Origin: Arion vulgaris
Lineage: Eukaryota > Mollusca > Gastropoda > Stylommatophora > Arionidae
NCBI GenBank assembly: GCA_020796225.1
Contig: CM036761.1
Span: 31,880,928-31,944,927, forward strand
DNA: 64,000 bases
Direction: 5' to 3'
In this document: one piece after another, positions 19,431 to 31,126 of the stretch
Position numbering within the stretch: the first letter of the stretch is position 1
Layout of the letters: each line of letters opens with the position of its first letter
The notes under the pieces: generated by a model
The model's input: only the letters and a program-made list of their open reading frames with translations
The model's database searches: none
Told to the model about the DNA's origin: nothing
Made by a program: the position numbers and the translations under genes

Positions 19431-19849
19431 TAAGAAGAAAAACCTAGAACAAATTCAAACTAATCCCAACCAGAGAAGAAAAAAAAGTTGCTGGTTTTGC
19501 AGTAACAGGACAGCCGGTTCAGATCCATTTTTGGAACACATTCAACCATTTCACATCTCGTCAGACCCTCAAGTGCTACTATACTTTTTTTCTAGAACTC
19601 AATTCCTAGCCAGATTACTCGATCCCAGACCTCTTGAAATCCACGTATGTTTATTAAGACACTCACTTTTGTTAATCCCCGTGTGCAAAGTACTACTGAT
19701 ACACTTAACAGGATACATGTAATTCATTTTCTTTTTAGTGGGAACACGTATTATTCCACTTCTTTTTGGTATCATTGTTTTTGTCTAAATGTGTATTTTT
19801 AGAGTGAAAAAAACAAATCATCGATTTCTCTATATATTTATCATTTATA
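19431..19849. other. Open frame of unknown meaning
   Basis: The plus strand is open from 19315 to 19722, but its first third is LINE-h antisense. The rest shows no domain, repeat match or codon pattern I can defend, so I do not call a gene. Confidence 0.4.
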
Positions 19850-20165
19850 ACAGTAGCTACCATTACTGCTGCTTCTGCTACCACTATTACTACTACTACT
19901 ACTGCTGCTACTACTACTACTGCTGCTACTATTGCTGCTACTACTGCTGCTACTACTGCTAATACTACTGCTACTGCTGTTACTACTACTACAATTATTA
20001 CTACTGCTACTGTTACTACTACTACTACAATTATTACTAATGCTACTACTAATACTACTACAACTTCTGCCACCACTATTACTAATGCTACTACTAATAC
20101 TACTACGACTACTGCCACTACTATTACTAATGCTACGACTACTATAACTGCCAATATTACTACTA
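19850..20165. repeat. Trinucleotide (ACT/GCT)n microsatellite
   Basis: About 315 bases of ACT, GCT and ATT triplets. Long leucine or valine frames on either strand are products of the triplet repeat. Confidence 0.95.
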
Positions 20166-20329
20166 ACATTACTACTAGTATTATGACTAGGTTCGAGGTA
20201 GACAGATGTCGCAAGATTGAATTTAGTGGAACATTTTTTTTTCGCTGCTTAAATTATCATTGGGAGCGACGAGGACTGATGATTATGAATTTCAATGTTT
20301 TCAACGTCCATTTTTATACTGTACAGATT

Positions 20330-20800
20330 CCTGTATTTTATAAAAAATATTAATTTATGTTTTGTGATCACACTGTACATATTTCTGTTATTTGAAAACT
20401 ACTATTTCATGTTTTGTGATCACACTGTACAGATTCCTGTATTTTATAAAACTATTAATTTCTGTTTTGTGATCACACTGTACATATTTCTGTTATTTGA
20501 AAACTACTATTTCATGTTTTGTGATCACACTGTACATATTCCGGCTATTTGAAAACTACTATTTCATGTTTTGTGATCACACTGTACAGATTACTGTATT
20601 TTAAAAAACTATTAATTTCTGTTTTGTGATCACACTGTACATATTTCTGTTATTTGAAAACTACTATTTCATGTTTTGTGATCACACTGTACAGATTCCG
20701 GATATTTGAAAACTACTATTTCATGTTTTGTGATCACACTGTACATATTCCGGCTATTTGAAAACTACTATTTCATGTTTTGTGATCACACTGTTCACGC
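20330..20800. repeat. 52-53 bp tandem array with palindromic core (9 copies)
   Basis: TTTGTGATCACACTGTACA recurs at steps of 52-53 bases nine times. Two spacer types, GATTCCTGTATTTTATAAAA and TATTTCTGTTATTTGAAAAC, are interleaved. Every unit carries the perfect palindrome TGTGATCACA. Confidence 0.93.
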
Positions 20801-21463
20801 TGCATTTTTATAAGAAGAGTGGCATACTGTATATACCAACGCAGTTTTTATATGCTTCTCTATATTGTAATTTTGCAAACAAGATCAAAATATTAGGAAG
20901 AAGATAACAACATAGTAGAGACAACGGCAACAATGAAAACAGTATCCCTTTGTCACGTCCCTGGTGGTTACACCGTATTAATGCAATATGTAGTGGAGCG
21001 AGGTAGCTTGTTCATGAAGAACGAATTAAGGTCTTCAGAGACACAGTTTTAAATAGAAAGCTAGTGATGGATATCCACAGAGATGGACAACCATCAAGAT
21101 GAAGGATAAATGTCTTTGCCCGTTTTAGTAACTATAATATGTGGACAGCAGTGCATGACAAATAAATGTGGAAACACTGTGTTTGCAGAAAACTGTATTA
21201 CAACAATCACACACGAAGGGAACACATTTTCTTAAACATGATGGGAAGAATCATTTGTTATAAAAACATACAAATTCTTACTTGCTTTTTATTTTTCTTC
21301 GTTTGATCTTTATAATTTATGACACATATGTATCTTCGCCTGCTTCTGTCTCGCTCTGAGTTATCTATTTTGTGTATGTTGTGTCCACTGCTTTGTATTT
21401 ACTAAATCTTAAGACACATACTGAATGCTGATCTCAGGAAAGGAAATGATGAACATGAAAATC
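20801..21463. other. No recognisable feature
   Basis: No matched repeat and no coding signal. Confidence 0.4.
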
Positions 21464-21690
21464 GTGGCATATCCTTTACGGAACGTAGTCATCAACAACA
21501 GTAAACGAATGGTTGATTTTCTATGCACCACTTATACGTTTAGTAGTTTACTATTGTTTTCTGAACATTGAGGTCTATTTTTACAGTTCGTAAAAATTCA
21601 TGGGTACTAATTTGCTTCCGAACTTGCCCTTACCGGAATTTGAACCAGGTAGGCTTCTGTTGTAATCGATCTCACTACGGCTGAATCTAC
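21464..21690 (-). mobile_element. SINE-6b copy
   Basis: Minus strand: a B-box-like GGTTCAAATTCC, then a degraded core (CAAACTACTAAAC-like), then GTTGATGACTACGTTCCG and GGATATGCCACG at the 3' end. Confidence 0.8.
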
Positions 21691-22189
21691 ATACACGATA
21701 CATTATTAAAAACCATATTGGAAGAAGCAGTTCAGGGTGAGAAAATAATGATTCTTGATCAAGTTGAGCTGATTTATAAAGCTAAAGGGAAACGTCTTCC
21801 AACATTACCTGATGTTCAAGTACATAAGAATCACCTTTAGCAGCTTCCTATGTTAGTTTAAACGTTGAAGTCAAGAAGATGATGATTTGAATATGGTTAT
21901 TAGAAAATGTTTTGAGACATTCTACGTTTGGGAACTTATCAGATGAATAGACAACAAAATGCAAGCCCAACAGCAACAAAGGTTACTAACAATAAATGCG
22001 ATTGATGTGTGTCAAAGAAGGAAACTTCAGCATCTTAAATCGTCTAGCAGGAAAACATGAAAGGATAATCAAGTTAAGGAGATACTAATCAATATATGTG
22101 TTTCCTTAGTACCGAAATAAGAGTGTGTAGACCTGGGAACTGTTACGGTCGGAAAAAGTCTTAACTTCGACTGGGACATTTTATGCTTG
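21691..22189. other. No recognisable feature
   Basis: No matched repeat and no coding signal. Confidence 0.4.
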
Positions 22190-22202
22190 TAATCTCCTCT
22201 AA

Positions 22203-22463
22203 TGGTGGCGTCTGTGGCCAGGGGATAGTGACTCGGTCTATTAACCCCGACGTTCTGAGTTCGATTCACGGTGCGGACAATTTGGTTGCAAATTGTTTCG
22301 CGTGGTTTTTACAAAAGGACGATTGTACCACCCGTTCAGAAAGCAATGGCAAACTACTGTTCAGAAAAATGCCTAGATTAACCTAATGCCTAGAAAAATC
22401 ACAAACAGCGTTAAAAATCTGGTGTTGATTCGCAAAGTCCTGTAAAGGATATGTAATTAACTT
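22203..22463 (+). mobile_element. SINE-6a copy with perfect 13-bp TSD
   Basis: The head GGCGTCTGTGGCC...GTTCGATTCACGG has a usable B-box. The core is CAGAAAGCAATGGCAAACTA, with ATATGTAATTAA at the 3' end. TAATCTCCTCTAA is duplicated exactly at 22190-22202 and 22464-22476. Confidence 0.95.
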
Positions 22464-22476
22464 TAATCTCCTCTAA

Positions 22477-22799
22477 AGAAACAAAACAGACAAATTTGCC
22501 AGGAATAAAATAACTGTACTGTCAGGACAGCACGAAGTACTTCTGTTAGTGAATAAACGTCGAAAACTCATATTGTTCAAACATTTGAGCAGACTTAACT
22601 CCCTCTCAAAAACAAATCTTCAAAGAGCATTTGTGGGTGGTAAAATAGTAAAATAATACATAAAAGCGTAGGCTGATACCATAAGGATTGGCCAGAAAAG
22701 GACATGTCTATACACATTCTCCACACAGAGAAAATATATCGTTAGAGAAACATATGTGGTGATGACTCCATCTTAACACTATTACGACTTTTATTGTTT
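22477..22799. other. No recognisable feature
   Basis: No matched repeat and no coding signal. Confidence 0.4.
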
Positions 22800-22945
22800 A
22801 TATAAGAGATTCTTCTCGTACAACTATAAGTAACATAGGGCATGCAATCAATTTCTTTATACCGTTCTGTCCATGTCCAACTGGCTCAATCTCTTCTAGA
22901 GAATTGAGTACGATATTTCTTGTCTCTCCCCGCAAAGTTCGTTGG
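22800..22945 (-). mobile_element. LINE-a tail fragment
   Basis: The reverse complement follows the LINE-a end: AACTTTGCGGGGAGAGAC, TCTAGAAGAGATTGAGCC, GAACGGTATAAAG, and ACGAGAAGAATC near the end. Confidence 0.7.
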
Positions 22946-22954
22946 TTATACGCT

Positions 22955-23003
22955 TTATTATTATTATTATTATTATTAAGTATTAATATTATTATTATTA
23001 TTC
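22955..23003. repeat. (ATT)n microsatellite
   Basis: Two ATT blocks split by AAGT. It lies upstream of the LINE-a tail in element orientation, so it is not that copy's own 3' tail. Confidence 0.85.
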
Positions 23004-23424
23004 TTACGTATCATCGATACAATCATTATGACAATCATCAAACCATCAACAATACAAGCGATACTCGCATTAACATTTATCATTAACATTATTTAAATAG
23101 TGTGTACAAAAGTGTTGGTATATGAAGGCTGTTCTATCTGTCTATCGAATGTTTCTCTTCTTCCTGTCCCATTAGACTGCTCAGTTTTAACCATTATAAC
23201 ACTGGCTCTAAAGTCTTTTTCAACACTACAGCTACATCAACACCAAAAGTTCTTTTCAAAGCTACATCCAGATCAACAACAAAAGTCCTCAGGACTTCAC
23301 ACACATATACAAGAAAACAGTACTGAACCAGAGCCAACTTTTGGCCTTTTGGGCCCAAAGAGTAAACTTTTGGGCCTGTGGACTGAGGTACAAACTATGG
23401 GAAAACAAAACCACAACTCCACCA

Positions 23425-23590
23425 CGTGACCTCGCATTCCAGTATTGTTGTATGTAGACGAATTCATTTTAAAATCAACACAAAATGTTAAATCAAAGTT
23501 ATATTGTGCAACAAGTTAAGGTTAACAATAAGAAATATAAATATCATGAATATTTTTCACCAATAAATAAGCATAGACTCACATAATTGA
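23425..23590 (+). repeat. Repeat R, second copy
   Basis: Matches 7230-7395 in order and orientation, including CCAGTATTGTT, AGACGAATTCATT and a final CAATAAATAAG. The two copies are the only evidence for the family. Confidence 0.55.
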
Positions 23591-25138
23591 GTAAAATTTC
23601 AAAACAGATGGCAGTTTTCTATCAAACATATATAAATTCCAGCGCACCCCCACCCTCCGCTATGATCTAGGTGAGGGAATTCCCCATCACTTGTCTGGCC
23701 TAGTTTAGTGTTGGCTGTGACTCATCAAACAGTACGTTTTTAGAAATAGTGTTATGCCACATGTCCATACCAAGAAAAAAGGCCAATATGCATTGATATT
23801 ACCAAAAACGACATCCATCTTACGTTAGAAAGTCCTGCGTTGGCCACATTGGCTCAATCCACCATTTAACAAATACACAAACTCTCTCTATTTCATTCTC
23901 TACTGTCAATTGTTTTTTTCCCCTGGCGGATAATGGAATTGGTTGTCCACTCTTGCCGTTAAGTGTAGGGGTTTGAGCTTTAATTTGTCTTCTAGGGCCA
24001 GATGAGTCGCCCTTGTTGTTTTATATCCGTGTTTATTCAGTGGGGGTCATTATATTTTCTATCCACTTTTGCTTTCATTCTCACTCTCCAATTTAGTATA
24101 TACCTCGACAGACTGTTCACATGTAACAAATGAGTATTTCTAATGACTCATAATTATTTTATCCGAATACGTAGTGAGTTAGACATTAATATTTGATTCC
24201 ATCTGAAAGCAGTTTCATAATCATAAATATAGTTTGTGATGGTTTGTGATTGTTTGTTAGATGGCGTTTAGTAAAAGAGGAACTAATCCTATGGATTGTC
24301 CGGCGGCGTATCGTATTGTAAGAGTTAATCCATTCGATTAAAATTTGTTGACAATTATTGGAAATCAAACCCCAAAACGTATACATTATCATAAAAAGCG
24401 TGTGATAATACTACAAGAACTATTAAGAATAGTTTGATGTTTCTAATGAGGTTTAAATAATGTGATTTGCTCAATTTATTCTTAATAGCTTTATTTATCC
24501 CATGAATGACGCCAATACATTTACTGACATTAAATATAAAATCCTTTCTGAGCGACTCTGCTATATTACCTAATCAACATCCACTTTTGAAGTGTCAACT
24601 AGAAAGTCGAAAAAAACGGCAATAGGTGTAACAATAGACAGGAAGAAGCAGTTTACAAACGAAACTTGAAAGGAGAAATTCTTTGGTCAATTAACGAAAA
24701 AATAGATTTGAGGAAGAATACAATGCTTTCGTTTTTTATTTTCTATTGTTACTTCGGGCGGATAATCAAAGAACAAAGAAATCTCATTTGTAATAACACA
24801 ATTCAGCAGTTTTAAAATTTATCTTTTTCATCTTGTATCCTTGGCAATTATTGAATAAAACAGTAAAGCCGTTCTTGCATTGTGGCATCTTGCTAGGAGA
24901 AGTACTTCAAGTAAAGTGATGGAAGTTGATGGAAATACTGCCTCTATCAAGTGTTTGTAAGTGAGTCAGTGAAACAATGTAATTTGTTGGAGCTGAAACT
25001 GTTCATGCATAGAAATGTGGTAAACAACAGCCATAAAAAGTGTAAAGAGTGTATCGTCGATTATAACTTTCATATGTTAACCTGTATCTGCTGTTCAAGT
25101 CATGTGAATGTTATCGGTGTTGGAATTTTTCTTTCTTT
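23591..25138. other. No recognisable feature
   Basis: About 1.5 kb of AT-rich unique-looking sequence. No repeat match, no splice-bounded open frame that I can defend. Confidence 0.4.
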
Positions 25139-25139
25139 A

Positions 25140-25340
25140 TTTCCGATCCAAAAGCACTTGAGCTTTTCAAGTCTTCGGTTCGGTGCTATGGACATCGTAA
25201 CTCTTCGGTTCGGTGCCACGAACACCGTAAATGTGGATAACCTGTGGCTTTTCTGTCAGCCCACGGAATTGAACTGCACTCATAAGGGGCTTATCACCCG
25301 TCGTCCTATGTGTTACGAACATGCTGGGCAGGCGGGAATC
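25140..25340 (-). mobile_element. SINE-7 copy
   Basis: Minus strand: head with CCCGCCTGCCCAGCATG, a B-box degraded to AGTTCAATTCC, then GGTGTTCGTGGCACCGAAC and GCTCAAGTGCTTTTGGATCG. A long open frame through it on the plus strand is not a gene. Confidence 0.88.
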
Positions 25341-25489
25341 GGTGTTGATAGAGCCGGCTGTCTTGCAGTATGTTGCATCCTACCCCACAATACCCTAACC
25401 CGTCTCTCTATCTTTAAATCATTATATCCCTCTATCCCTATCTATCGTATCTATCTCAACTATCTTATCTATCTTATCCTTTTCTCTCT

Positions 25490-26330
25490 ATCATCTCTAC
25501 CTATCTACCTACCTGTCCGTCCACCTACCTGTCCGTCTACCCACCAGTCCATCTACCCACCTGTCCGTCTACCCACCTGTCCGTCTACCTACCTGTCCGT
25601 CTACCTACCTGTCTGTTTACCCATATGTCTGTCAACCCATATGTCTGTCAACCCATCTGTCATTCTACCCACCAGTCCGTCTACCCACCAGTCCGTCTAC
25701 CCACCAGTCCGTCTACCCACCAGTCCGTCTACCCACCAGTCCGTCTACCCACCAGTCCGTCTACCCACCAGTCCGTCTACCCACCAGTCCGTCTACCCAC
25801 CAGTCCGTCTACCCACCAGTCCGTCTTTCCACCAGTCCGTCTACCCACCAGTCCATCTACCAGTCCGTCTACCCACCAGTCCGTCTACCCACTAGTAGGT
25901 CTACCCACCAGTCCGTCTACCCACCAGTCCGTCTACCCACCTGTCCTTCTACTTACGAGTCCGTCTACCCACCTGTCCTCCTACCAGTCCGTCTTACCTA
26001 CCTGTCCGTCTACCCACATGTCCGTCTACCTACCTGTCCGTCTACCTACCTGTCTGTTTACCCATATGTCTGTCAACCCATCTGTCATTCTACTTACTTG
26101 TCCGTCTATCTACCTGTCGATATGTTCGTATCTCCAACTCTCCCTCTCTGTCTGTCTATGTCTGTCTATATGTATGCATGTTTGCCTCTCTGTATCTCTG
26201 TCTGTCTATCTGTCGGTATGCATCTCTGGCTGTCTGTGTCTCTGTCTGTATCTCTGTGTCTATGTCTCTCTGTCTCTGTATGTGTCTCTATCTCTCTGTA
26301 TGTCTGTCCACACATCCTTCTGTCTCTCTT
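25490..26330. repeat. 16-bp CAGTCCGTCTACCCAC minisatellite and CTGT-rich flanks
   Basis: The centre (about 25660-25930) is a near-perfect 16-bp array. The sides decay to CTGTCCGTCTAC and CTGTCTATCTGT. The predicted PPVRLPTSPSTHQS-like frames are the array translated. Because 16 is not divisible by 3, all three frames give related proline/serine/threonine-rich translations. Confidence 0.95.
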
Positions 26331-26724
26331 CATGTCATATCTCACATAAGAAATTCATAAACGATCCATCTTGCTGATGTAAAGTTAGTTTTGCCTGGTA
26401 TTCTAACCACATTCCCAAGTCATCTTCATCATCTATTTCTCATCTGATTTTTCTGAAATGTACAATCTTTTTTTAAAATGTTGCGCAAGTTATGCATGTC
26501 GATAGATTCATCAAAACGGAAAGACCATGCTAAAAACCCTAGTGGATACACAAACCAACACATCACGTGAGTTGTTAGTCTAAATACACTGGAATACATG
26601 GAAGAGATCTAGCAAATACGCAAATGTCCGTTATGTTAAGAAGATGATCCTCCTATGAATAATTCTTTACATTTAAACTTCTCTATATTTATCCAGCAAA
26701 TATTTGTTTTAAAAATTGTTTAGC
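26331..26724. other. No recognisable feature
   Basis: No matched repeat and no coding signal. Confidence 0.4.
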
Positions 26725-27140
26725 GTGAGTTGGAAAATGACTAAAGATATAGAAAGCAAACTGATAGCATTTGAAAATAGATGTCTGCGAAAAATAATGA
26801 ATATAAAATGGAACGAATTCAGGAAAGTGATGAAATCAGAGAAATGTCTGGTCAACCACTAGTAACAACTGTTATAAGAAAGAGAAGATGGAGATGTGTT
26901 GGACACACCTTGAGGAGAAATGATCAACGAATATCAAAGCAGGCATTGAAGTGGCATGCAAAGATTTCAAGAAAGAGAGGGACGACCTTAAGAGAACCTG
27001 AAACGAACTTTGCTGAGAGATGCAATAAATATCGGTATCAGTTCCATGGAGGAGAATGAACGAGTTGCCGAGGATATATCGGTATGGAGAAATTGCTTGC
27101 AGTCCCTATGTAACCTATAACGAGACGAAAGGAATTATTA
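26725..27140 (+). mobile_element. LINE-a tail, longest copy
   Basis: Frame pieces: MTKDIESKLIAFENRCLRKI, later RWRCVGHTLRRNDQRISKQA, LKWHAKISRKR and, after shifts, a tail like VAxDxxVWRNxLQxL. The 3' end is GGAATTATTATTAAA. Several frameshifts mark it as inactive. It shows the uninterrupted form of the site used by the mariner MITE at 40.7 kb. Confidence 0.88.
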
Positions 27141-28220
27141 TTAAATATTAGTTACAAAAAACTGAAATAAGAACCTGTAGTTCCCGACCATATGATATCA
27201 TAATTTGTCCTAGATTTATAAAGGTATCCGCCAAGGATTTATGACAACACGCTGACAGCTGTAATCTTGATGAACCTGGAGATGATATACGGGTATACAC
27301 TTATAGATGTCCTGATGTTAAGAATCATTTCTGCACAATACCCAGGTTACATTATTTATTAAATATGCACTTTTAATAAATTATTCACGTACAATGGAGA
27401 CGATCACGTATCGTTTACTGCCGCTATGATATATTTTTTAGAGTTATCAACAGTAAAAAAACAGCCAGAACTCATGTTTGCGATAACGGATCAAACATGA
27501 AACAAATAGTGAAACTATAAACCGGTGAAATGTAATCATATTGTTTGTTCTTAAATATCAATGAATTATTCATATTTGAGTTCATTTTTATTGCTCATAC
27601 ATTATCTGTTTTTATATCTCATTGATGTGAATTCACTAGTTTCTATTCTATTTCATTCTCAACTATATTTTCTATTTTTGCGTATAGCATGCGTCATGCC
27701 AGTTTTCATTTCTATTCTTTATTTCTACATATAGAATGCAATGATTCACTTCTCAATGTTATATTCTATTTAAACATATAAGATGCTTCGATCCGCTTCT
27801 CAATTATGTTCTCTATGTGTACTTGTAGTATTCATTCTACTTATTAACGTTGTGTTTTGTTTTTGCGTGAAGTATCAATATATGCGTCATCATCGTCAGT
27901 TTAAATCTAGCCCAGAGCTCATAAATGAGAGAAACGTTTGCTACGCAATTTATGAGCATTTTGAGCTATTTCTGAATTTGTTTCTGTGGCATCTTGTATT
28001 GTTTTACAGTGTGGGGGTGTAAAGCCACAATGCATCCTAGTCCCCTTTTACAACATGGGAGGATGTGGTACTATTCTTCTCTACTATTGAAATAATCACT
28101 CGGGGATAGCATTCAGCAGCTCAATTCTACAGTTTACCTTACCTTTTTGTGCTCTATCGCGCATCGTTCTACTGCATTCGCCAAATAATGTCTTATGTAT
28201 ATATATATATTATTTCTTTT
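27141..28220. other. No gene; weak degenerate repeat
   Basis: About 1 kb of AT-rich DNA. Between roughly 27620 and 27835 a degenerate 55-base pattern (CACTTCTCAATGTTATATTC / CGCTTCTCAATTATGTTCTC) recurs. A 79-codon frame over its end, starting at 27783, is probably fortuitous. Confidence 0.4.
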
Positions 28221-28224
28221 CAAA

Positions 28225-28625
28225 CTTCTACCTCTTCATCTTGGACGCTGGCAACAAACGATAGAAGAAAACTAGTCACGACAGAGATGAAGTGTCTACG
28301 CAGAATGCTGGATGTAACAAGAAGAGACCGGTTGAGAAATGAAGACATCAGGAAAAAGTGGGTACAACATCAGTACTAGACTTCATCAAGAAACAACAAA
28401 TTAAATGGTTCGGCCACGTAAGCAGATTACCAACAGACAGTGCACCTCAAAGAGCAATGCTGCTCCGATATAATGGGTACAAAGCAAAAGGCCGGCCACG
28501 CAAAAGATGGACAGAGATAACAGAGGCGACGAAAGAGACTATCTACGAAGCGCATACTAGGGCCCGTTTAAGAAATCTCTTCTTGACCTGACACTGTGAG
28601 GCAAACAGGATTGGAGAAAGAAAGA
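28225..28625 (+). mobile_element. LINE-b tail fragment
   Basis: Encodes TNDRRKLVTTEMKCLRRML, RDRLRNEDIRKKW, then after a one-base shift FIKKQQIKWFGHVSRLPTD, QRAMLLRYNGYKAKGRPRKR and ARLRNLFLT with a stop. It ends in AGAAAGAAAGAAA. Nearly identical to the 17-kb copy, so both are relatively young. Confidence 0.9.
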
Positions 28626-28639
28626 AACTTCCTCATCTC

Positions 28640-28893
28640 CGCCAAACGCTCCACGTCAACCACTTGGTAAACCACTCTTTGTCACCTTTGTGTGATCTGA
28701 ACCTATGATCGATTGTACATTACGACAGTTAAGCGCCTACAAGTAGGCCAGAACAACCGATTTCTGCGATGCGTTTTATTTACTAGGGTAGCTTTCCTAT
28801 GCCCCTACCTTAAGCGCCTTCTACGACTTGCCTTGCATGTCTAAGTGGTACTATTCTTTGCTCCCCTTACGAGCCCCGACAACACACAGGCGT
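28640..28893 (-). mobile_element. SINE-3 copy
   Basis: Minus strand: CGCCTGTGTGTTGTCGGGGC head, ACTTAGACATGCAAGGCAAG, CGCAGAAATCGGTTGTTCTG, then CGTGGAGCGTTTGG at the 3' end. Complete but diverged. Confidence 0.88.
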
Positions 28894-29270
28894 CTTACCA
28901 TTTCAATTACCTTCTTCTTATACATTTTTTTGGCATTCTTTTGTTTTATTTTTTTTCTCTCAATCACGTGAAGCAGGCATCCCTCCATATATTTAGCAAC
29001 GTCTTGGTCGTCTATATTCATTTCTGCATCAGTAACTTATTGAAACTAAGTAAGTCAACCGCATTAATCAGCATATGAACTATGTTCTAACCTAATACTT
29101 ACTTTTCGTTCCTAGTATATGTCATGCAGCATAATTGCTTGAATCGTTTTTAAATTACTTCCTTGAAACTTTTTTTTCTAGTTTATCTTCTAAAACTGTT
29201 TATAATACACATCTTTGCACTTTGAGAGTCGTGAAATGTGTCCGTCCCCTTTAAGTAGGAGAAGACTTAT

Positions 29271-29333
29271 ATTTTTCTTCTTCTTCTCTTAACTTCCCTT
29301 AAAGCATAAGGCATCAATACATTTCTTCCAATG
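29271..29333 (-). mobile_element. LINE-e, 3' terminal piece
   Basis: Matches the 3' end of LINE-e at 51.36 kb (AAAGCAT...ATCAATACATTTCTTCC on the plus strand). It is separated from the rest of the element by the LINE-d insert. Confidence 0.75.
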
Positions 29334-29687
29334 TTTACGTAGAATAGAGAGACTGAGATGGTATGATAAGATTACAAACGAGGAACTCAGAGAAAGAACA
29401 ATGCAGACTCTAGTGCAGAAAGAGCTCAGGAAGAGACGCAGGCGATGGATAGGACATACATTGAGAAGACCAACCGGAAGCATTGCAAGACAGTGTTTTG
29501 GAACCCGCAGGGAAAGAAGAGTAGGGAAGACCTAGACAGACATGGAGAAGAGAGCTGGAGGCTGATATTAAAAGAATAGGTAAATATGGAAATAATTGAA
29601 AGGGATGGCAAGAGAGAGGAAGAGCTGGAAGAAGTTTGTTGAAGACCTGTGCTCCGTTGGGAGTTGAAAGATGAAGAAGAAGAAAAG
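29334..29687 (+). mobile_element. LINE-d tail inserted into LINE-e
   Basis: Encodes LRWYDKITNEELRERTMQTL, then RRRRWIGHTLRRPTGSIARQ, and after shifts RELEADIKRIG and KSWKKFVEDLCSVGS with a stop and a GATGAAGAAGAAG end. LINE-e continues on both sides. The flanks TTCTTCCAA and TTCTCCAA look like the duplicated target. Confidence 0.85.
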
Positions 29688-30000
29688 TTCTCCAACTTGA
29701 TCTGTCTTGAGCAAGCCAGCTTAGTTCATTCTCAGTCTTTCCCGCTTATTCTCGTTTACTGTCTACAGTTTGTCTCCATGTCTCTCTATGTCGTCCCATA
29801 CCTATATTGCCTCCCAGGTTCCATTTCAAAAGCTCATGTGGGTGTCTGGTCTTCTGTATTCTTAATGTATGTCCCAACCACTTCCATATTTTTCTTTGTA
29901 TTTCCACGTTGATACCTGTGCCCTGTCGAGTGATCTCAGTATTTTGTATTATATGTTCCTAACGAATTCTTCTTAGTTATTTTCCCCTGAAAGTCTCCTA
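29688..30000 (-). mobile_element. LINE-e, main piece
   Basis: Minus strand (with frameshifts) reads KIWKWLGHTLRIQKTRHPHE, LLKWNLGGNIGMGRHRETW, then ELSWLAQDRSSWRT. This is the GHTLR...W..D LINE tail. The plus-strand frame over it is a shadow. Confidence 0.8.
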
Positions 30001-30324
30001 GAACATAAACATAGTAGCTAGAAAATGCTAAGCAGATGTTCAATAAATCAACTTTTGTTATAGCCACATGCTCAACAGGTTTTCTACAAAGTTATCAACT
30101 GTTGTTATATCTACACGCACGGCAGATGTGCTACACAACTATGAACTATTATAATATCTTCATAATTAGTCAACTTAATAGACATGAGTCAATATCAATC
30201 TACAAATGTGTCAATGTTTGTTATATCTACATTTGAGGCCAATTTGGTTAGACAAATATCAGTTTTTGCGGTAGTCATTAATTTATGGATTTATTAATTG
30301 ATTGCGTCATTGCACGTAGGTGAG
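30001..30324. other. No recognisable feature
   Basis: No matched repeat and no coding signal. Confidence 0.4.
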
Positions 30325-30615
30325 TGAGAGCCGCGGTAGCGTAGTTGTTAGTGAACTCGCTTCTCAAGGCTGGTGGTCTGGGTTCAACTCCCGCAGTGTG
30401 CGTGGAATTTTTCCGGACCGCGAAGGCTCTCAGGTCGACCCAGCCTCAATTGGATACCAGACATGCTCTGGGAAAGTAATGGCGGTCGGCGTGATGCTAA
30501 CCACATCACCCATCGTGTGTCGGCGGTCAATGAAAAATACAGGCTGTATTCAGGCTGTATACAGGCTGTATCACTGTATTGCCCTATATACCACAAGGTA
30601 TGAAAGGGTTCCTTT
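30325..30615 (+). mobile_element. SINE-2 copy, well preserved
   Basis: A-box TAGCGTAGTTG and B-box GGGTTCAACTCCC fit the RNA polymerase III internal promoter. The body has GGCTCTCAGGTCGACCCAGC and a local CAGGCTGTAT triplication near 30540-30570. The end is AAAGGGTTCCTTTAC. It abuts SINE-1 directly. Confidence 0.92.
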
Positions 30616-30624
30616 ACTTTCTTT

Positions 30625-30990
30625 TACTTACTTCGGTGAGTAACCATGTGTGCTCTGCTTTCTTACACACGAAGATCTCAGTGGCAGTATACGAAGAACA
30701 TAGCACCGGCGCGGGTCCCATATGCAATTTAGATGATTGTGAAGATAATTGTCACGAATAATGATTGTTTTTGATCTTACTTAGGCTTTCCAGCCTGCTC
30801 TTCACAAATTTGAGCTGCTAGTGGTTCTTTCACATGCTCAACTTCAACACGGAACCACCAAAGTTTTATCGTTCGTATCAGCTAGCACTAGGAACACGAT
30901 CTCACTTACAATGAGATCAGGAATGAAATAAGGTATCCCTGACAGTATATCTAAATTTCTCCACGAGGGAGGGAACTGAGTACTTTTGAA
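30625..30990 (-). mobile_element. SINE-1 copy
   Basis: Minus strand: AGATCGTGTTCCTAGTGCTA, GAAGAGCAGGCTGGAAAGCC, then CGTGTGTAAGAAAGCAGAGC and CACATGGTTACTCACCGAAG. The ATCA tail is lost where it meets SINE-2. Confidence 0.85.
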
Positions 30991-31126
30991 ATCTAACCTC
31001 TACGCAACAGAAATCTCTTTATTAACTTATAGAAAAATGTAAACAAGTACACGACAAAAAAGTCTTATTTATTTCTTGTCTCTATGTCAATACAGATGGA
31101 AACTGCAGTAGAACTATGTAGAATGG

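Noticed and set aside
19315..19722. 135-codon plus-strand frame as a host gene
   Set aside because: Its first third is antisense to LINE-h. The rest has no recognisable domain and no exon borders.
19735..20214. 159-codon valine-rich minus-strand frame and a leucine-rich plus-strand frame, like membrane proteins
   Set aside because: Both are translations of an (ACT/GCT) trinucleotide microsatellite.
20330..20800. Possible CRISPR-like array or bacterial CRP-type operators (TGTGATCACA)
   Set aside because: Repeats are contiguous with only two alternating spacer types, not unique spacers. The context is an animal genome, with no cas genes.
24951..26377. Long proline/serine/threonine-rich frames, mucin-like in appearance
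   Set aside because: The frames translate a SINE-7 copy and a 16-bp minisatellite. Because 16 is not a multiple of 3, several frames give similar peptides. There is no start context or splice structure.
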